A DNA stretch of 64,000 nt from assembly GCF_001485215.1 (NCBI RefSeq), contig NZ_BBWW01000001.1:4898001-4962000 (forward strand), written 5' to 3'. Below are positions 10,004 through 17,707 of the stretch, in pieces (the first letter of the stretch is position 1; each line of letters begins with the position of its first letter). The notes under the pieces are model-generated. The model did no database searches, was not told the DNA's origin, and saw only the letters and a list, made by a program, of their open reading frames with translations. The translations under genes were made by a program, and so were the position numbers. The stretch is from Leptolyngbya sp. NIES-2104 (GTDB lineage: Bacteria > Cyanobacteriota > Cyanobacteriia > Leptolyngbyales > Leptolyngbyaceae).

Positions 10004-10915
10004 ATGACCCATTTTATTAATCGTGATCTAAGAAATCGATCGTTTCGGAAAAAGAATTTTGCATTAACGAATTTTCGCGGTGCAGATATTCGCGGCTGTG
10101 ATTTTACAGGTGCAATCCTCAGCGGCTCTGATTTTGCAAATGTGAAAGCAGGCTTATCGATGCGGCAGAAAATTTATTTAGGAGTGTTGATTAGCGCGAT
10201 TCTCCTGTTTGCTGGGGATGTGATGGCGCGATTGTTCTTTAACACGATCGGGCAATCGCCTTTAGATTTCACCACCCCGTACGTTCCCCTGTTTTATGGA
10301 CTGGTGAATCTAGCTGGAATCACTTCTGCGATCGCTGCACTTAATCCCAAAACTAACTTAGGCAGAATTCTGACGATCGCAACAGGTGTCTTAATCGGTG
10401 CGATCTTAGGATTTGGGGTTGGATTCTTTTATCCTGGATTGCTATCACACGTCATCTTTCCACCCAATCGATTCATTCCCAGTAACCAAGAATGGTTCAA
10501 TCAGATTCTGTCGTTTCTCGACGAGCGAAATACAACCGTTGCAGGCTTCATCGCAGTATTCGGTGCCGCAATCATGTTACTGTTTTCGCGCAGTCAAAGA
10601 CGTAACAGTTTCAAAGTTGGGGTGAGTGTTTTAGGAGCGATCGCGAGTTACGTTGCGACATTTTTTTGGGTGACGATCGCGAATGCGTTCCTGATAAATC
10701 AAAATTCTACACTTGGCATTGTATTTAGCGTTGTTGCAATTATTTATCTAGCATTAACATTTATATCCATCAACCGAATCATCTATGAATTACAACATGC
10801 AATCGGAACTTCGTTTCGTGGGGCAGAACTGACTCATGCTAGATTCGAGTATGCAGATTTACGAAATACGGACTTTTCTCAAGCGATCGGATTTTCACCG
10901 TATGAGATAAAGTAA
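10004..10915 (+). CDS. Membrane protein flanked by pentapeptide repeats
   Basis: The 303-aa chain begins with pentapeptide repeats (NFRGADIRGCDFTG, LSGSDFANV; about residues 20-48), continues with several hydrophobic helices (about 55-255), and returns to pentapeptide repeats at the end (FRGAELTHARFEYADLRN). Thus a right-handed quadrilateral beta-helix appears split by the membrane domain. I chose the ATG at 10004; an in-frame GTG at 9980 would add eight residues. It is divergent from the NAGPA gene with a 37-bp gap. Function unknown; related pentapeptide membrane proteins are common in cyanobacteria. Confidence 0.85.
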   Translation: MTHFINRDLRNRSFRKKNFALTNFRGADIRGCDFTGAILSGSDFANVKAGLSMRQKIYLGVLISAILLFAGDVMARLFFNTIGQSPLDFTTPYVPLFYGLVNLAGITSAIAALNPKTNLGRILTIATGVLIGAILGFGVGFFYPGLLSHVIFPPNRFIPSNQEWFNQILSFLDERNTTVAGFIAVFGAAIMLLFSRSQRRNSFKVGVSVLGAIASYVATFFWVTIANAFLINQNSTLGIVFSVVAIIYLALTFISINRIIYELQHAIGTSFRGAELTHARFEYADLRNTDFSQAIGFSPYEIK

Positions 10916-10940
10916 GAAAATTCAATCTCCACATTGAACA

Positions 10941-11225
10941 ATGGAACTTTTGCTTTTAGCGGCTTCTATCATCATTACAGGTATGGTTTTCCTCTGGCTT
11001 GTACGGGTAATCAAAGCCACCTTGAGAACTGCTTTATTGATTGCCGCGATCGTCTTTGCACTGCAATTTTTTGGCATCGGCAGCGATCGTATATTGGCTC
11101 AAATGCAGCAAATCTTTCAGTCTCTTTGGCGTTTGATTCCTGGACAGCAATCTTTTAATCTCGATCGCGCAGTGTATCAAATCACTCAGGCTGCACAGTC
11201 TATCTTAGAACAATTTTCGAGCTAG
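10941..11225 (+). CDS. Small membrane protein of unknown function
   Basis: The 94-aa product has two hydrophobic segments, about residues 2-22 (LLLLAASIIITGMVFLWLV) and 30-46 (ALLIAAIVFALQFFGI), followed by a polar amphipathic tail rich in Gln (QMQQIFQSL, ITQAAQSILEQF). It lies 25 bp after the pentapeptide-repeat membrane protein on the same strand, so the two may form a unit. I do not recognise a family. No catalytic motif can be seen. Confidence 0.7.
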   Translation: MELLLLAASIIITGMVFLWLVRVIKATLRTALLIAAIVFALQFFGIGSDRILAQMQQIFQSLWRLIPGQQSFNLDRAVYQITQAAQSILEQFSS

Positions 11226-11254
11226 AACTGACTAGAAGATCGTCTTTTCAAACC

Positions 11255-11878
11255 ATGATTCAAGCAATCTCTAAACAAATCAATAACCTGAACCAAGTTC
11301 GTGAGAAATTCGGATTGCAGCGGACACAGAGCGACCAATTTTTTACAGAATGGACAGAGCATTTACCCGGACTGTCATCTGCTGAAAAAGAGCGACTCGA
11401 CCAAATTAAGCAGCGCTATGAATATCAGCGATCGAATAATCGTCTACTTGAAGAAACAATCAAATTGCTCGTTGTTTCTCCGCTGTTGGATCTTGCTGGA
11501 TTCTATGAACCGCCTTTTCAACTGAGTACTGAAACTCCAGTCAGCTTCGAGCTAGAAGATAGACAAGAAATATTACAAGGGCAAATAGATATTCTTGTGC
11601 TGCAACAACGATTCTGGGTACTTGTCATCGAAGCGAAACATACCAAGATCGAAATCGAAGTTGGGATTCCACAAATGCTGACTGATATGATGGGAAATCC
11701 GAATCCCGATCGCGCTGTTTTTGGACTGGTCACAAACGGGGTCAGCTTCGCTTTTGCAAAAACACGCCAACAAGAATATGACTTGTCACGAGTCTACTCA
11801 TTGTTGCCGTGTCGGAATGAATTGTATGAAGTGCTGCAAATTCTCAAAACGATTGGTTCAGCGATTCAGCCCGATTAA
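11255..11878 (+). CDS. Orphan HsdR-N-like / PD-(D/E)XK protein
   Basis: The 207-aa protein resembles the N-terminal nuclease domain of type I restriction subunit R, but there is no helicase part and no HsdM or HsdS nearby. Residues 56 to about 75 carry RSNNRLLEETIKLLVVSPLL. The catalytic core reads GQIDILVL then VIEAKHTK, which fits D-(x)n-ExK of the PD-(D/E)XK fold. Stand-alone proteins of this kind are common in cyanobacteria and their role is unproven. The 3' end overlaps the convergent permease gene by 4 bp. Confidence 0.8.
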   Translation: MIQAISKQINNLNQVREKFGLQRTQSDQFFTEWTEHLPGLSSAEKERLDQIKQRYEYQRSNNRLLEETIKLLVVSPLLDLAGFYEPPFQLSTETPVSFELEDRQEILQGQIDILVLQQRFWVLVIEAKHTKIEIEVGIPQMLTDMMGNPNPDRAVFGLVTNGVSFAFAKTRQQEYDLSRVYSLLPCRNELYEVLQILKTIGSAIQPD

Positions 11879-12648
11879 TACCCGCCCAACTTGCCGCGTC
11901 GTTTGGTTTCGCGTTCTGACCAGCGAAACAGCACCATCCCGATCGCGAAATACACAATCCCGTTCAAAAACGCCGCACCAAGCGCGACCCAATCTAATCC
12001 CGACTGCCGCGCCATCAAATCCCGCATCACGCCCGCGCCCGTCGTCATCGGAATCAAATATCCCAAATATCGCTGCAAACCTGTCCAAGTCTCAGTTGGA
12101 ATCGTCAACACAAACAGCAATGAGAAGTTAAGAATTCCGGCAAGCTGTTGAGCGGTTTTAAAGATCAGAGTGAGACTCCCGATCGCGAATGCTAACCCAT
12201 ACGCACCCAGAATCACAGTGATTAATGGCAGAACTAATACTGGAGAAAAAGCAAGCCATCTTCCAGTGATTGCCATGATGAATAGAAGTACGATTCCAAT
12301 CACAACAAATTGAAAAACAAGATCAGAAACGGCTCTCAGTAGTAAAGTCTTTCTAACATTGAACGGCGAAATGAATAATTGCTCTAACGTTCCGACCTGT
12401 GCTTCTCGCTGCAACGTTGCATTCACACCATTCATGATGAAAATGATCAGCGACCATAAAATATAGCCAACAATTACAGCATCTAAGCGATCGCCAAATC
12501 GAACCGTTCCACCTGCAATATATCCAACGCTGAGAAATAGTCCATAAAAGGTCACGGTCAACGCAATCACACCACCAAAAATCTCATGTGCGTACCGTTT
12601 ATACTGAATCCAACTCCATTTGAGTTGTGCCAAAAATAATTCAAACAT
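11875..12648 (-). CDS. ABC-2 type transporter permease
   Basis: A 257-aa integral membrane protein with about six hydrophobic segments, including IFGGVIALTVTFYGLFLSVG near the start and AAFLNGIVYFAIGMVLF at the end. It follows the ATPase gene directly (ATPase stop at 12649, ATG at 12648), so the two are translationally coupled and form one exporter. The ABC-2 fold (NATLQREAQVGTLEQLFISP) fits drug, lipid or polysaccharide export; the substrate cannot be inferred from sequence. Confidence 0.9.
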   Translation of the reverse strand: MFELFLAQLKWSWIQYKRYAHEIFGGVIALTVTFYGLFLSVGYIAGGTVRFGDRLDAVIVGYILWSLIIFIMNGVNATLQREAQVGTLEQLFISPFNVRKTLLLRAVSDLVFQFVVIGIVLLFIMAITGRWLAFSPVLVLPLITVILGAYGLAFAIGSLTLIFKTAQQLAGILNFSLLFVLTIPTETWTGLQRYLGYLIPMTTGAGVMRDLMARQSGLDWVALGAAFLNGIVYFAIGMVLFRWSERETKRRGKLGGY

Positions 12649-13557
12649 CTATTTCTTCACCAACTTCAAGAACACATCGACCAAATTCGCCTGATCCTTT
12701 TCGACTCGGATGATCGTCATCGGCTTCAGAATTTCTAACGCTTGATACAGCCATTCAGTTTGTCGAACAAAAACCGTTTTGCCTTCGATCGCAGCATCGA
12801 TCGCGCTTAATTTACTGATGCGATCGCTGTCTAATTCCTGCTCTAAGTCAATCCGATAAGCATCTCCAGAAAACTGCTGAATCAATGTCTCTGTTCGCTC
12901 TTGAACAACAATTTCACCTTGCTTGATAATGGCAACGCGATCGGATAACTCCTCAGCAATATCTAATTGGTGCGTGGTTAACAAAATTGCCCGTCCTTCT
13001 GAAGCAATTTCTCGCACAAGTCGTTTCACTGTTTGAGTCGCTTCCACATCCAAACCTAATGTCGGTTCATCAAGTAAAAGTAACTGCGGTTCGTGAATCA
13101 GTGCAACTGCGATCGCTAACTTCTGCTGCATTCCGCGAGAAAGATTTTGCACGATCGTATTGCGTTTCGGGATTAATTCAAATCGCTCTAACAAACTCTT
13201 GGCTCGTTGTCGTGCGACATAGCCACTCAATCCCCGCAGCACCCCAAAATACTCTAAATTCTCCTCCGGAGTGAGTCGCCAATAGACATTTCGATTGCCT
13301 TCGAGAACGGCTCCGACTGACTTGAGCGCGATCGAATGACGATGCGGATCGCGTCCGGCAATTCTCACCTGTCCTCGATCGGGCAAAATCAACCCCGCAA
13401 TCATCTTAATCGTGGTCGTTTTCCCCGCTCCATTCGCACCCAAAAACGCCAACACCTCGCAGTTAGCGATATTAAATGAAACATTTCTCACTGCCTCAAC
13501 GGTCTTTCCCCCGCTTCGGTACGTCTTTTGTAACTGCTCAACTTCTAGAACTTGCAT
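12649..13557 (-). CDS. ABC transporter ATP-binding protein
   Basis: The 302-aa nucleotide-binding subunit of the exporter. Walker A is GANGAGKTTT, the signature is LSRGMQQKLAIA, and Walker B is LLLLDEPTLGLD followed by TTHQLD with the switch His. The C-terminal ~80 residues (after about 215) are a DrrA/CcmA-like extension. ATG at 13557 is preferred; an upstream in-frame GTG at 13569 adds four residues. The upstream 200 bp is shared with the divergent bilin-lyase gene. Confidence 0.93.
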   Translation of the reverse strand: MQVLEVEQLQKTYRSGGKTVEAVRNVSFNIANCEVLAFLGANGAGKTTTIKMIAGLILPDRGQVRIAGRDPHRHSIALKSVGAVLEGNRNVYWRLTPEENLEYFGVLRGLSGYVARQRAKSLLERFELIPKRNTIVQNLSRGMQQKLAIAVALIHEPQLLLLDEPTLGLDVEATQTVKRLVREIASEGRAILLTTHQLDIAEELSDRVAIIKQGEIVVQERTETLIQQFSGDAYRIDLEQELDSDRISKLSAIDAAIEGKTVFVRQTEWLYQALEILKPMTIIRVEKDQANLVDVFLKLVKK

Positions 13558-13756
13558 CAATCTACACACTGCAAACTGTTTCCATGATGACAGACCGACT
13601 CTTCTATCTGTGGTCTGTTGCTCATCGCCTCATTTCTCAGTATATTAAAATTTGTTAACTTGTTCTTGATTAATTCCTAGGGAAGTGTTTCAAACTCCAT
13701 CTTCCAACGTATAAATTTTGTAGCTACTATTTACTCTCTCGAAGGAGCGGTGTTCT

Positions 13757-14293
13757 GTGACTGTATCTGTACTTTCCTCCAAAGCGGACGACCAGTTGAT
13801 TGCAGCATTTTTCCAGCAATCCGAAGGGCAATGGCGATCGGAGCGTCGCTATTACACACTGCCTGACGGTGAAGCAAAGGAAATGGTCAGCCTCATTACC
13901 ATCCAGTTTTTGGAGCAAGGCTCACCTGAATTGATCGAACTTGCACGCCTGCATGGACTCGAAGACGAAACTTCGATGACCTGTGGTGCAGCCGTGACTT
14001 GGGACAGCGAGAATACCGTCTCCGGTCGCACAGAATCCAAAGGATCGACTTTGTTTGGCGTAATTGGCTCGGTGTTGTATCGCGATCGCGGTTTCGCCAC
14101 GTCCAAACCTGTAACCGCAGGCTTCTACTTCAACAACCCCGATACGCTCTGCCTCAGAACCGAATACAAAGGCTCAGTGTTTGAAGAAGAGTTAAAACTC
14201 ATCGGTGGCAAATATCGGACTCGTCAAACAATCATTTCTCGCGCTGGCGAACAACAAATGATCGGACAGTACCTCGAAAAACGGATTGCTTAA
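13757..14293 (+). CDS. CpcS/CpeS-family phycobiliprotein lyase
   Basis: This 178-aa lipocalin-fold protein belongs to the S-type lyases that attach bilin chromophores to phycobiliprotein cysteines. Family marks are FFQQSEGQWRSERRYY near residues 18-33, GSVLYRDRGFATSKP in the middle, and the closing strands YKGSVFEEELKLIGGKYRTR. Start is GTG at 13757, set by GAAGGAG at 13741-13747 with 9-nt spacing. A strong terminator follows, so it is a single-gene unit. Which subunit and cysteine it serves (CpcS, CpcU or another S-type) cannot be decided here. Confidence 0.88.
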   Translation: MTVSVLSSKADDQLIAAFFQQSEGQWRSERRYYTLPDGEAKEMVSLITIQFLEQGSPELIELARLHGLEDETSMTCGAAVTWDSENTVSGRTESKGSTLFGVIGSVLYRDRGFATSKPVTAGFYFNNPDTLCLRTEYKGSVFEEELKLIGGKYRTRQTIISRAGEQQMIGQYLEKRIA

Positions 14294-14329
14294 GCAGTTC
14301 AGCAAAAGTAAAGAGCGTTTTTCTCAGCG

Positions 14330-14356
14330 AAAGGGATGTAGTTTGCATCCCTTTTT
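14330..14356 (+). terminator. Terminator of the bilin-lyase gene
   Basis: AAAGGGATG (14330-14338) pairs with CATCCCTTT (14346-14354) around a 7-nt loop, ending in a run of T. Confidence 0.85.
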
Positions 14357-14421
14357 GACGTTTTAGGCTCCTTTAGTGCAATAACAGCTACAGTGAAATT
14401 AGCTTCAATCCAAACGCAGCG

Positions 14422-14667
14422 ATGAAAACAATCGAAACGATCATCACTATTACCCCAAACCAGGAATTCAAGATTCAGCTACCTGAGAATTTACCTGTTG
14501 GAACGTTCAAAGTACTGCTCGTGATTGATGAAGCATCTGTTATTCCGACTGAACAAACTGAAGCAATCTCGTTTTTAGAAGCGGCTGGAGATTTGATCGG
14601 ATCTCTAGAAGGATTGCCCTCTGATTTATCGACGAACAAAAGCTACTTTAAGGGATTTGGTCAGTGA
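14422..14667 (+). CDS. VapB-like antitoxin of a broken toxin-antitoxin pair
   Basis: This 81-aa protein starts MKTIETIITITPNQEFKIQL, an AbrB-like or VapB-like beta-strand N-terminus, and ends with a flexible acidic tail (LSTNKSYFKGFGQ). Its stop overlaps (GTGA) the start of a PIN-domain toxin fragment, the usual VapBC arrangement. Because the toxin is truncated, the antitoxin is now probably without a partner at this locus. The family call comes mainly from context. Confidence 0.7.
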   Translation: MKTIETIITITPNQEFKIQLPENLPVGTFKVLLVIDEASVIPTEQTEAISFLEAAGDLIGSLEGLPSDLSTNKSYFKGFGQ

Positions 14668-14780
14668 TAAAACGTCCCTTGTTGTTAGATACAGGCGTTT
14701 TAGTTGCATTATTGAGTCAGTCTGACCAGTTTCACCAACGGGCGATCAAAGCGGTTAAAAATGCGGATGAAAGGACTTGA
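14664..14780 (+). pseudogene. Truncated VapC-like PIN-domain toxin, ending at tRNA-Leu
   Basis: A GTG at 14664 overlaps the antitoxin stop. The frame reads VIKRPLLLDTGVLVALLSQS, then DQFHQRAIKAVK, a PIN-domain N-terminus with the first acidic residue (LLLDTG) in place. About 34 codons in, the frame runs into the 3' end of tRNA-Leu (14762) and stops at 14778-14780. PIN toxins are normally about 130 residues, so three catalytic acidic positions are missing. The break coincides with the tRNA 3' end. Confidence 0.75.
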
Positions 14781-14843
14781 ACCTTCACTTCTTGCGAAAC
14801 CAGAACCTAAATCTGGCGCGTCTACCAATTCCGCCACATCCGC
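14762..14843 (-). tRNA. tRNA-Leu (anticodon UAG)
   Basis: On the minus strand the acceptor stem GCGGATG (14837-14843) pairs with CATCCGC (14763-14769), with A as discriminator at 14762. The D-loop is AATTGGTAGA. The anticodon arm is CCAGA-TTTAGGT-TCTGG, giving anticodon TAG. A long variable arm (class II, TTTCGCAAGAAG) and a T-arm with TTCAAGT complete it. CCA is not encoded. Confidence 0.95.
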
Positions 14844-14906
14844 GAACGATATTCATCATAACAGGAGAAAGGAGAATTGCTTCATCCTTTCTCCGGGGAT
14901 TTCGAG

Positions 14907-15242
14907 TTAGGGCAGACTGCCGAGACTGAGGGGGATAAGATTGCCTTCGACGGTAAAGCCGAGCAGCATCGGTTCTCCAGAATGAATCGGTTTTCCAGTG
15001 AGGGCGCAGCGATCGTCGGTTTGAGCCGTTGCGGACAGAGTTGCTCGGACATCGGCGGCTGAAAGTTCGGGGGAATAGCTGCCCGATCGCTGTTGCACAT
15101 AGTTCCACAAAATATCGCGAATGAGCGCTTGATAGCCTTGATTGCCGGAAAGTGCTTTAAGCTCCTCCTTCAACTCACGTTCTAAACGGATGCTCGTCAC
15201 TTCCATTTCCGTTGTGCTGGTGCGAGTTAAGGTGTGCATCAT
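14907..15242 (-). CDS. Ribbon-helix-helix domain protein
   Basis: The 111-aa protein has an N-terminal RHH/CopG-like segment (MEVTSIRLERELKEELKAL, about residues 13-31) followed by a helix (YQALIRDILWNYVQQ) and a C-terminal domain with DDRCALTGKPIHSGEP. The latter suggests a small zinc- or ligand-binding knuckle, though only one cysteine is present. The RHH start suggests DNA binding or antitoxin-like activity. It is a conserved cyanobacterial type without known function. A palindrome (GGAGAAAGGA / TCCTTTCTCC, 14864-14894) lies just after its stop and may end transcription. Confidence 0.75.
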   Translation of the reverse strand: MMHTLTRTSTTEMEVTSIRLERELKEELKALSGNQGYQALIRDILWNYVQQRSGSYSPELSAADVRATLSATAQTDDRCALTGKPIHSGEPMLLGFTVEGNLIPLSLGSLP

Positions 15243-15305
15243 GAGTCTCCTTAGATAAAGTGGACAGGTTTATAATACAAGTGTAGTATGTGTGCCCGTC
15301 AACTG

Positions 15306-16790
15306 TCACAGATGTTCGGATAATTTGATGATTTCTTCGATGCGATCGCGAATAATTTTTCCCTGAGCCGTTCGCGGAATTTGGTTGACTTTGATCCAGC
15401 GCTTCGGATGTTTGAAGGAGGCGAGACGCGATCGCAGTTCGGTTTTAATCTGGTCGATCGTAATCGTTTCTTCACCCGGCACAAAAATCGCTGTAACGCT
15501 TTGCCCCCAGACTGGATCGAGCGTTCCTAAAACGTGAATATCTTGAATTAAATTAGTCGATCGTACTGCTGCTTCAACTTCGGACGGGAAAATATTTTCA
15601 CCACCGCTGATGATTTTATTGCTGGCGCGTCCGATTAGGTGCAGGAATTGTCGATCGTCAAAATAGCCCAAGTCATCGGGATCAAACGTCGGCTCAGGTA
15701 AAAAATTTGGATAGTAACCAAGCATGAGTGATTTTGCTTGAATCCTCAGTTTTTGATTGGCGATCCGGGACGGATCAGCTTTGCTGCACGTAATCTCCGC
15801 ATGAGGCAGAACGCGCCCACAGCCTTCGATGCCGCTCAAGAAATCCGCAGGTTTGAGGGTGGCAATTTGAGAAGCGGTTTCCGTCATGCCGTAGGTTGGG
15901 GCGATCGGTAAGTTTCTCGATCGAGCCTCTTCAAGCAAATCAGACCACGCAGGCGCACCCCCTAACAAGATTGTTTTGAATTTCGCTAACCAATCCGCAT
16001 GATTCATCAATTGTTGTAGTTGAGTCGGAACCAGCGAAATGAAAAAGTCTTGAGGATCGAATTGAGTGTCTAAGGTTTTCCAGGATTGCGTGATGAATCT
16101 GCCATCGGTGAGGAACGATCGCATAAATTGCATCAGACCGCTGACGTGATAGAGCGGCAGAACACAGTAGGAATGAATGCGATCGGTTTCAAAATATTGG
16201 CGAAATCCTTGCACAGATGCGCTGAGTGTTTCCCAATTGTGCATGGCAAATCGAACGTTTCCCGATGTGCCACCTGTTGGAATCATGATCAAATTTGAAG
16301 CGAACAGATGACTACTGAGGTTCTGTGAAATTCTCCGCTCTAGTTCATCTTCAGTCCCCTTCAGTGGACTTCGCACTGTTAGCCCCGAATTCCATTCCGG
16401 GGCGGGTGAATGCGATAAACGATCCGTCTCAAACAACCCTGGAACCAATTCCAATGAACGATCGATCTCAAACAACCCCGGAACAGATTCCAACGAATGA
16501 TCGATCTCAAACAACCCCTCAGATTCACCCCAAACCAAACTCGGTTTAACGAACTCCAAAACCTGCCGCCACTCAGACCCACCCCAATCGGGATTACATA
16601 AAAACACATGACACGGAGCCGAACAAGCCGCAACAAATCCCGCCAAAAACTGAACCGGATCGCGATCGCACAACACAACATTCGGCTTCTCAAACTCCAA
16701 CACTTCCCGATACCGAAGTTTCGCCAACTTCACTAATCGATCGCGCTCAGCAAAATCAAACTTCGCTAACCGACTTAGAAGCTGTTCCAT
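15306..16790 (-). CDS. menE: 2-succinylbenzoate--CoA ligase
   Basis: MenE activates o-succinylbenzoate with ATP and CoA in phylloquinone synthesis. The 494-aa chain has the adenylate-forming P-loop MIPTGGTSGNVRF, the A5-type YGMTETAS, GYY...GDLGYFDD-like A7 and the C-terminal catalytic lysine in RTAQGKIIRD. The ATG at 16790 overlaps the menC end by 16 bp. Residues 92-124 are a 13-aa tandem repeat and residues about 128-148 are encoded by a genomic palindromic repeat. Both lie in the variable linker before the P-loop, so activity may be kept. The family identity is clear from its place after menC. Confidence 0.93.
   Translation of the reverse strand: MEQLLSRLAKFDFAERDRLVKLAKLRYREVLEFEKPNVVLCDRDPVQFLAGFVAACSAPCHVFLCNPDWGGSEWRQVLEFVKPSLVWGESEGLFEIDHSLESVPGLFEIDRSLELVPGLFETDRLSHSPAPEWNSGLTVRSPLKGTEDELERRISQNLSSHLFASNLIMIPTGGTSGNVRFAMHNWETLSASVQGFRQYFETDRIHSYCVLPLYHVSGLMQFMRSFLTDGRFITQSWKTLDTQFDPQDFFISLVPTQLQQLMNHADWLAKFKTILLGGAPAWSDLLEEARSRNLPIAPTYGMTETASQIATLKPADFLSGIEGCGRVLPHAEITCSKADPSRIANQKLRIQAKSLMLGYYPNFLPEPTFDPDDLGYFDDRQFLHLIGRASNKIISGGENIFPSEVEAAVRSTNLIQDIHVLGTLDPVWGQSVTAIFVPGEETITIDQIKTELRSRLASFKHPKRWIKVNQIPRTAQGKIIRDRIEEIIKLSEHL
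16350..16410 (+). repeat. Palindromic repeat copy B, in frame inside menE
   Basis: The + strand segment CTTCGCACTGTTAGCCCCGA and onward to CCGGGGCGGG matches the right half of copy A (3945-3980) and of copy F (62350-62390). It is read in the menE frame as APEWNSGLTVRSPLKG (about residues 130-145), without a stop or frameshift. Confidence 0.75.
16419..16517 (-). repeat. 39-bp tandem repeat inside menE
   Basis: The coding strand holds two full and one partial unit of 39 bp giving GLFEIDHSLESVP, GLFEIDRSLELVP and GLFETDR. The DNA units differ at only a few positions, so the duplication is recent. It adjoins the in-frame palindromic repeat. Confidence 0.85.
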
Positions 16791-17707
16791 AACTTCTCAA
16801 AGTCTTCACTGTTCAACTCATCAAACCAATGATTTGTTCCATATCCCACGGCTCGTTTACTCAATTCTGCCGCAAGTTGCAATCCCATTTGTCGCCCGAT
16901 CGCAGTTTCAAACACAGTCGAAAAAACGGTATCAATCTGATTTTGCTGACAGAATTCACGCAGCTTTGAAGGAAATCCAGCGATCGCAGGTTTAATCACA
17001 AAAATTCCGCGCCATCCTCGATCGTAACAATCTCGCAGTTGTTCCAGACTTGCAACCGATTCATCTAATGCGATCGAAGTTCGATATTGCTGACTCAATT
17101 TCAGCATTGTTTCAAATTGATCGACTGGCATTGGCTGCTCTATAAATTCAATGTTGTAAGAATCGCAAAACTCTAACCACTGATGCGTTTCAATTTCATT
17201 TAATCCCATGTTTGCATCAAGTCTAAGAATTGCTCCTTCTGGTAATTCGTTTAACAATGATTCAACCGTTGCAATTTCGATTTCGATTGGTGCAACTGCA
17301 ATTTTCACTTTAAACGTTCGATACCTCTGCCCCCAAAGCAATTCCCAATCCTCTACTTTTCCCAATAATCCACTGTGTCTTTGCTCTTCAAAGTCCCCCA
17401 CTCGTGAGGGATTTAGGGGGCTTTCCAGAGCAGTCTCAAATCCAAATTGACACGCCGGAAAAGAAATCGATCGAATCCACTCGAAATCGATCGTTTCTGG
17501 AGCATTTCGGCAAAATGCGATCGCATCCCCGATCGACTCTGACCCGAACCATTCAAGCGGCGCAATCTCTCCAAATCCAACGCGCCCAGATTCATCTTCC
17601 AATCGTACTAAAATCCCCTCTCGTACCACCCAAATGCCGTGATGTGTTTTGAGCGGTTGACGAAATTTTCGTTGATAAGGACGATACTCAAATCGAAACT
17701 TTGTCAC
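16775..17707 (-). CDS. menC: o-Succinylbenzoate synthase
   Basis: MenC is an enolase-superfamily enzyme that dehydrates SHCHC to o-succinylbenzoate. Family marks in order are the KVKIAV lysine strand, the metal ligands in LRLDANMG, FIEQPMP and ALDESVA, and the catalytic lysine in FVIKPAIAG. I chose GTG at 17707, giving 310 aa starting VTKFRFEYRPYQRKF, because it overlaps the menA stop in a GTGA junction; a longer frame reaching 17776 would overlap menA by about 70 bp. Residues about 96-106 are encoded by a dispersed genomic repeat. It lies between menA and menE in one operon. Confidence 0.93.
   Translation of the reverse strand: MTKFRFEYRPYQRKFRQPLKTHHGIWVVREGILVRLEDESGRVGFGEIAPLEWFGSESIGDAIAFCRNAPETIDFEWIRSISFPACQFGFETALESPLNPSRVGDFEEQRHSGLLGKVEDWELLWGQRYRTFKVKIAVAPIEIEIATVESLLNELPEGAILRLDANMGLNEIETHQWLEFCDSYNIEFIEQPMPVDQFETMLKLSQQYRTSIALDESVASLEQLRDCYDRGWRGIFVIKPAIAGFPSKLREFCQQNQIDTVFSTVFETAIGRQMGLQLAAELSKRAVGYGTNHWFDELNSEDFEKLWNSF
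17390..17421 (+). repeat. AAAGTCCCCC family repeat, in frame inside menC
   Basis: The + strand CAAAGTCCCCCACTCGTGAG continues into GGATTTAGGGGGC. It matches the repeat at 56868-56885 and 56930-56962 and at 3689. In menC it is translated as SPLNPSRVGDF without disrupting the frame. Confidence 0.75.
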
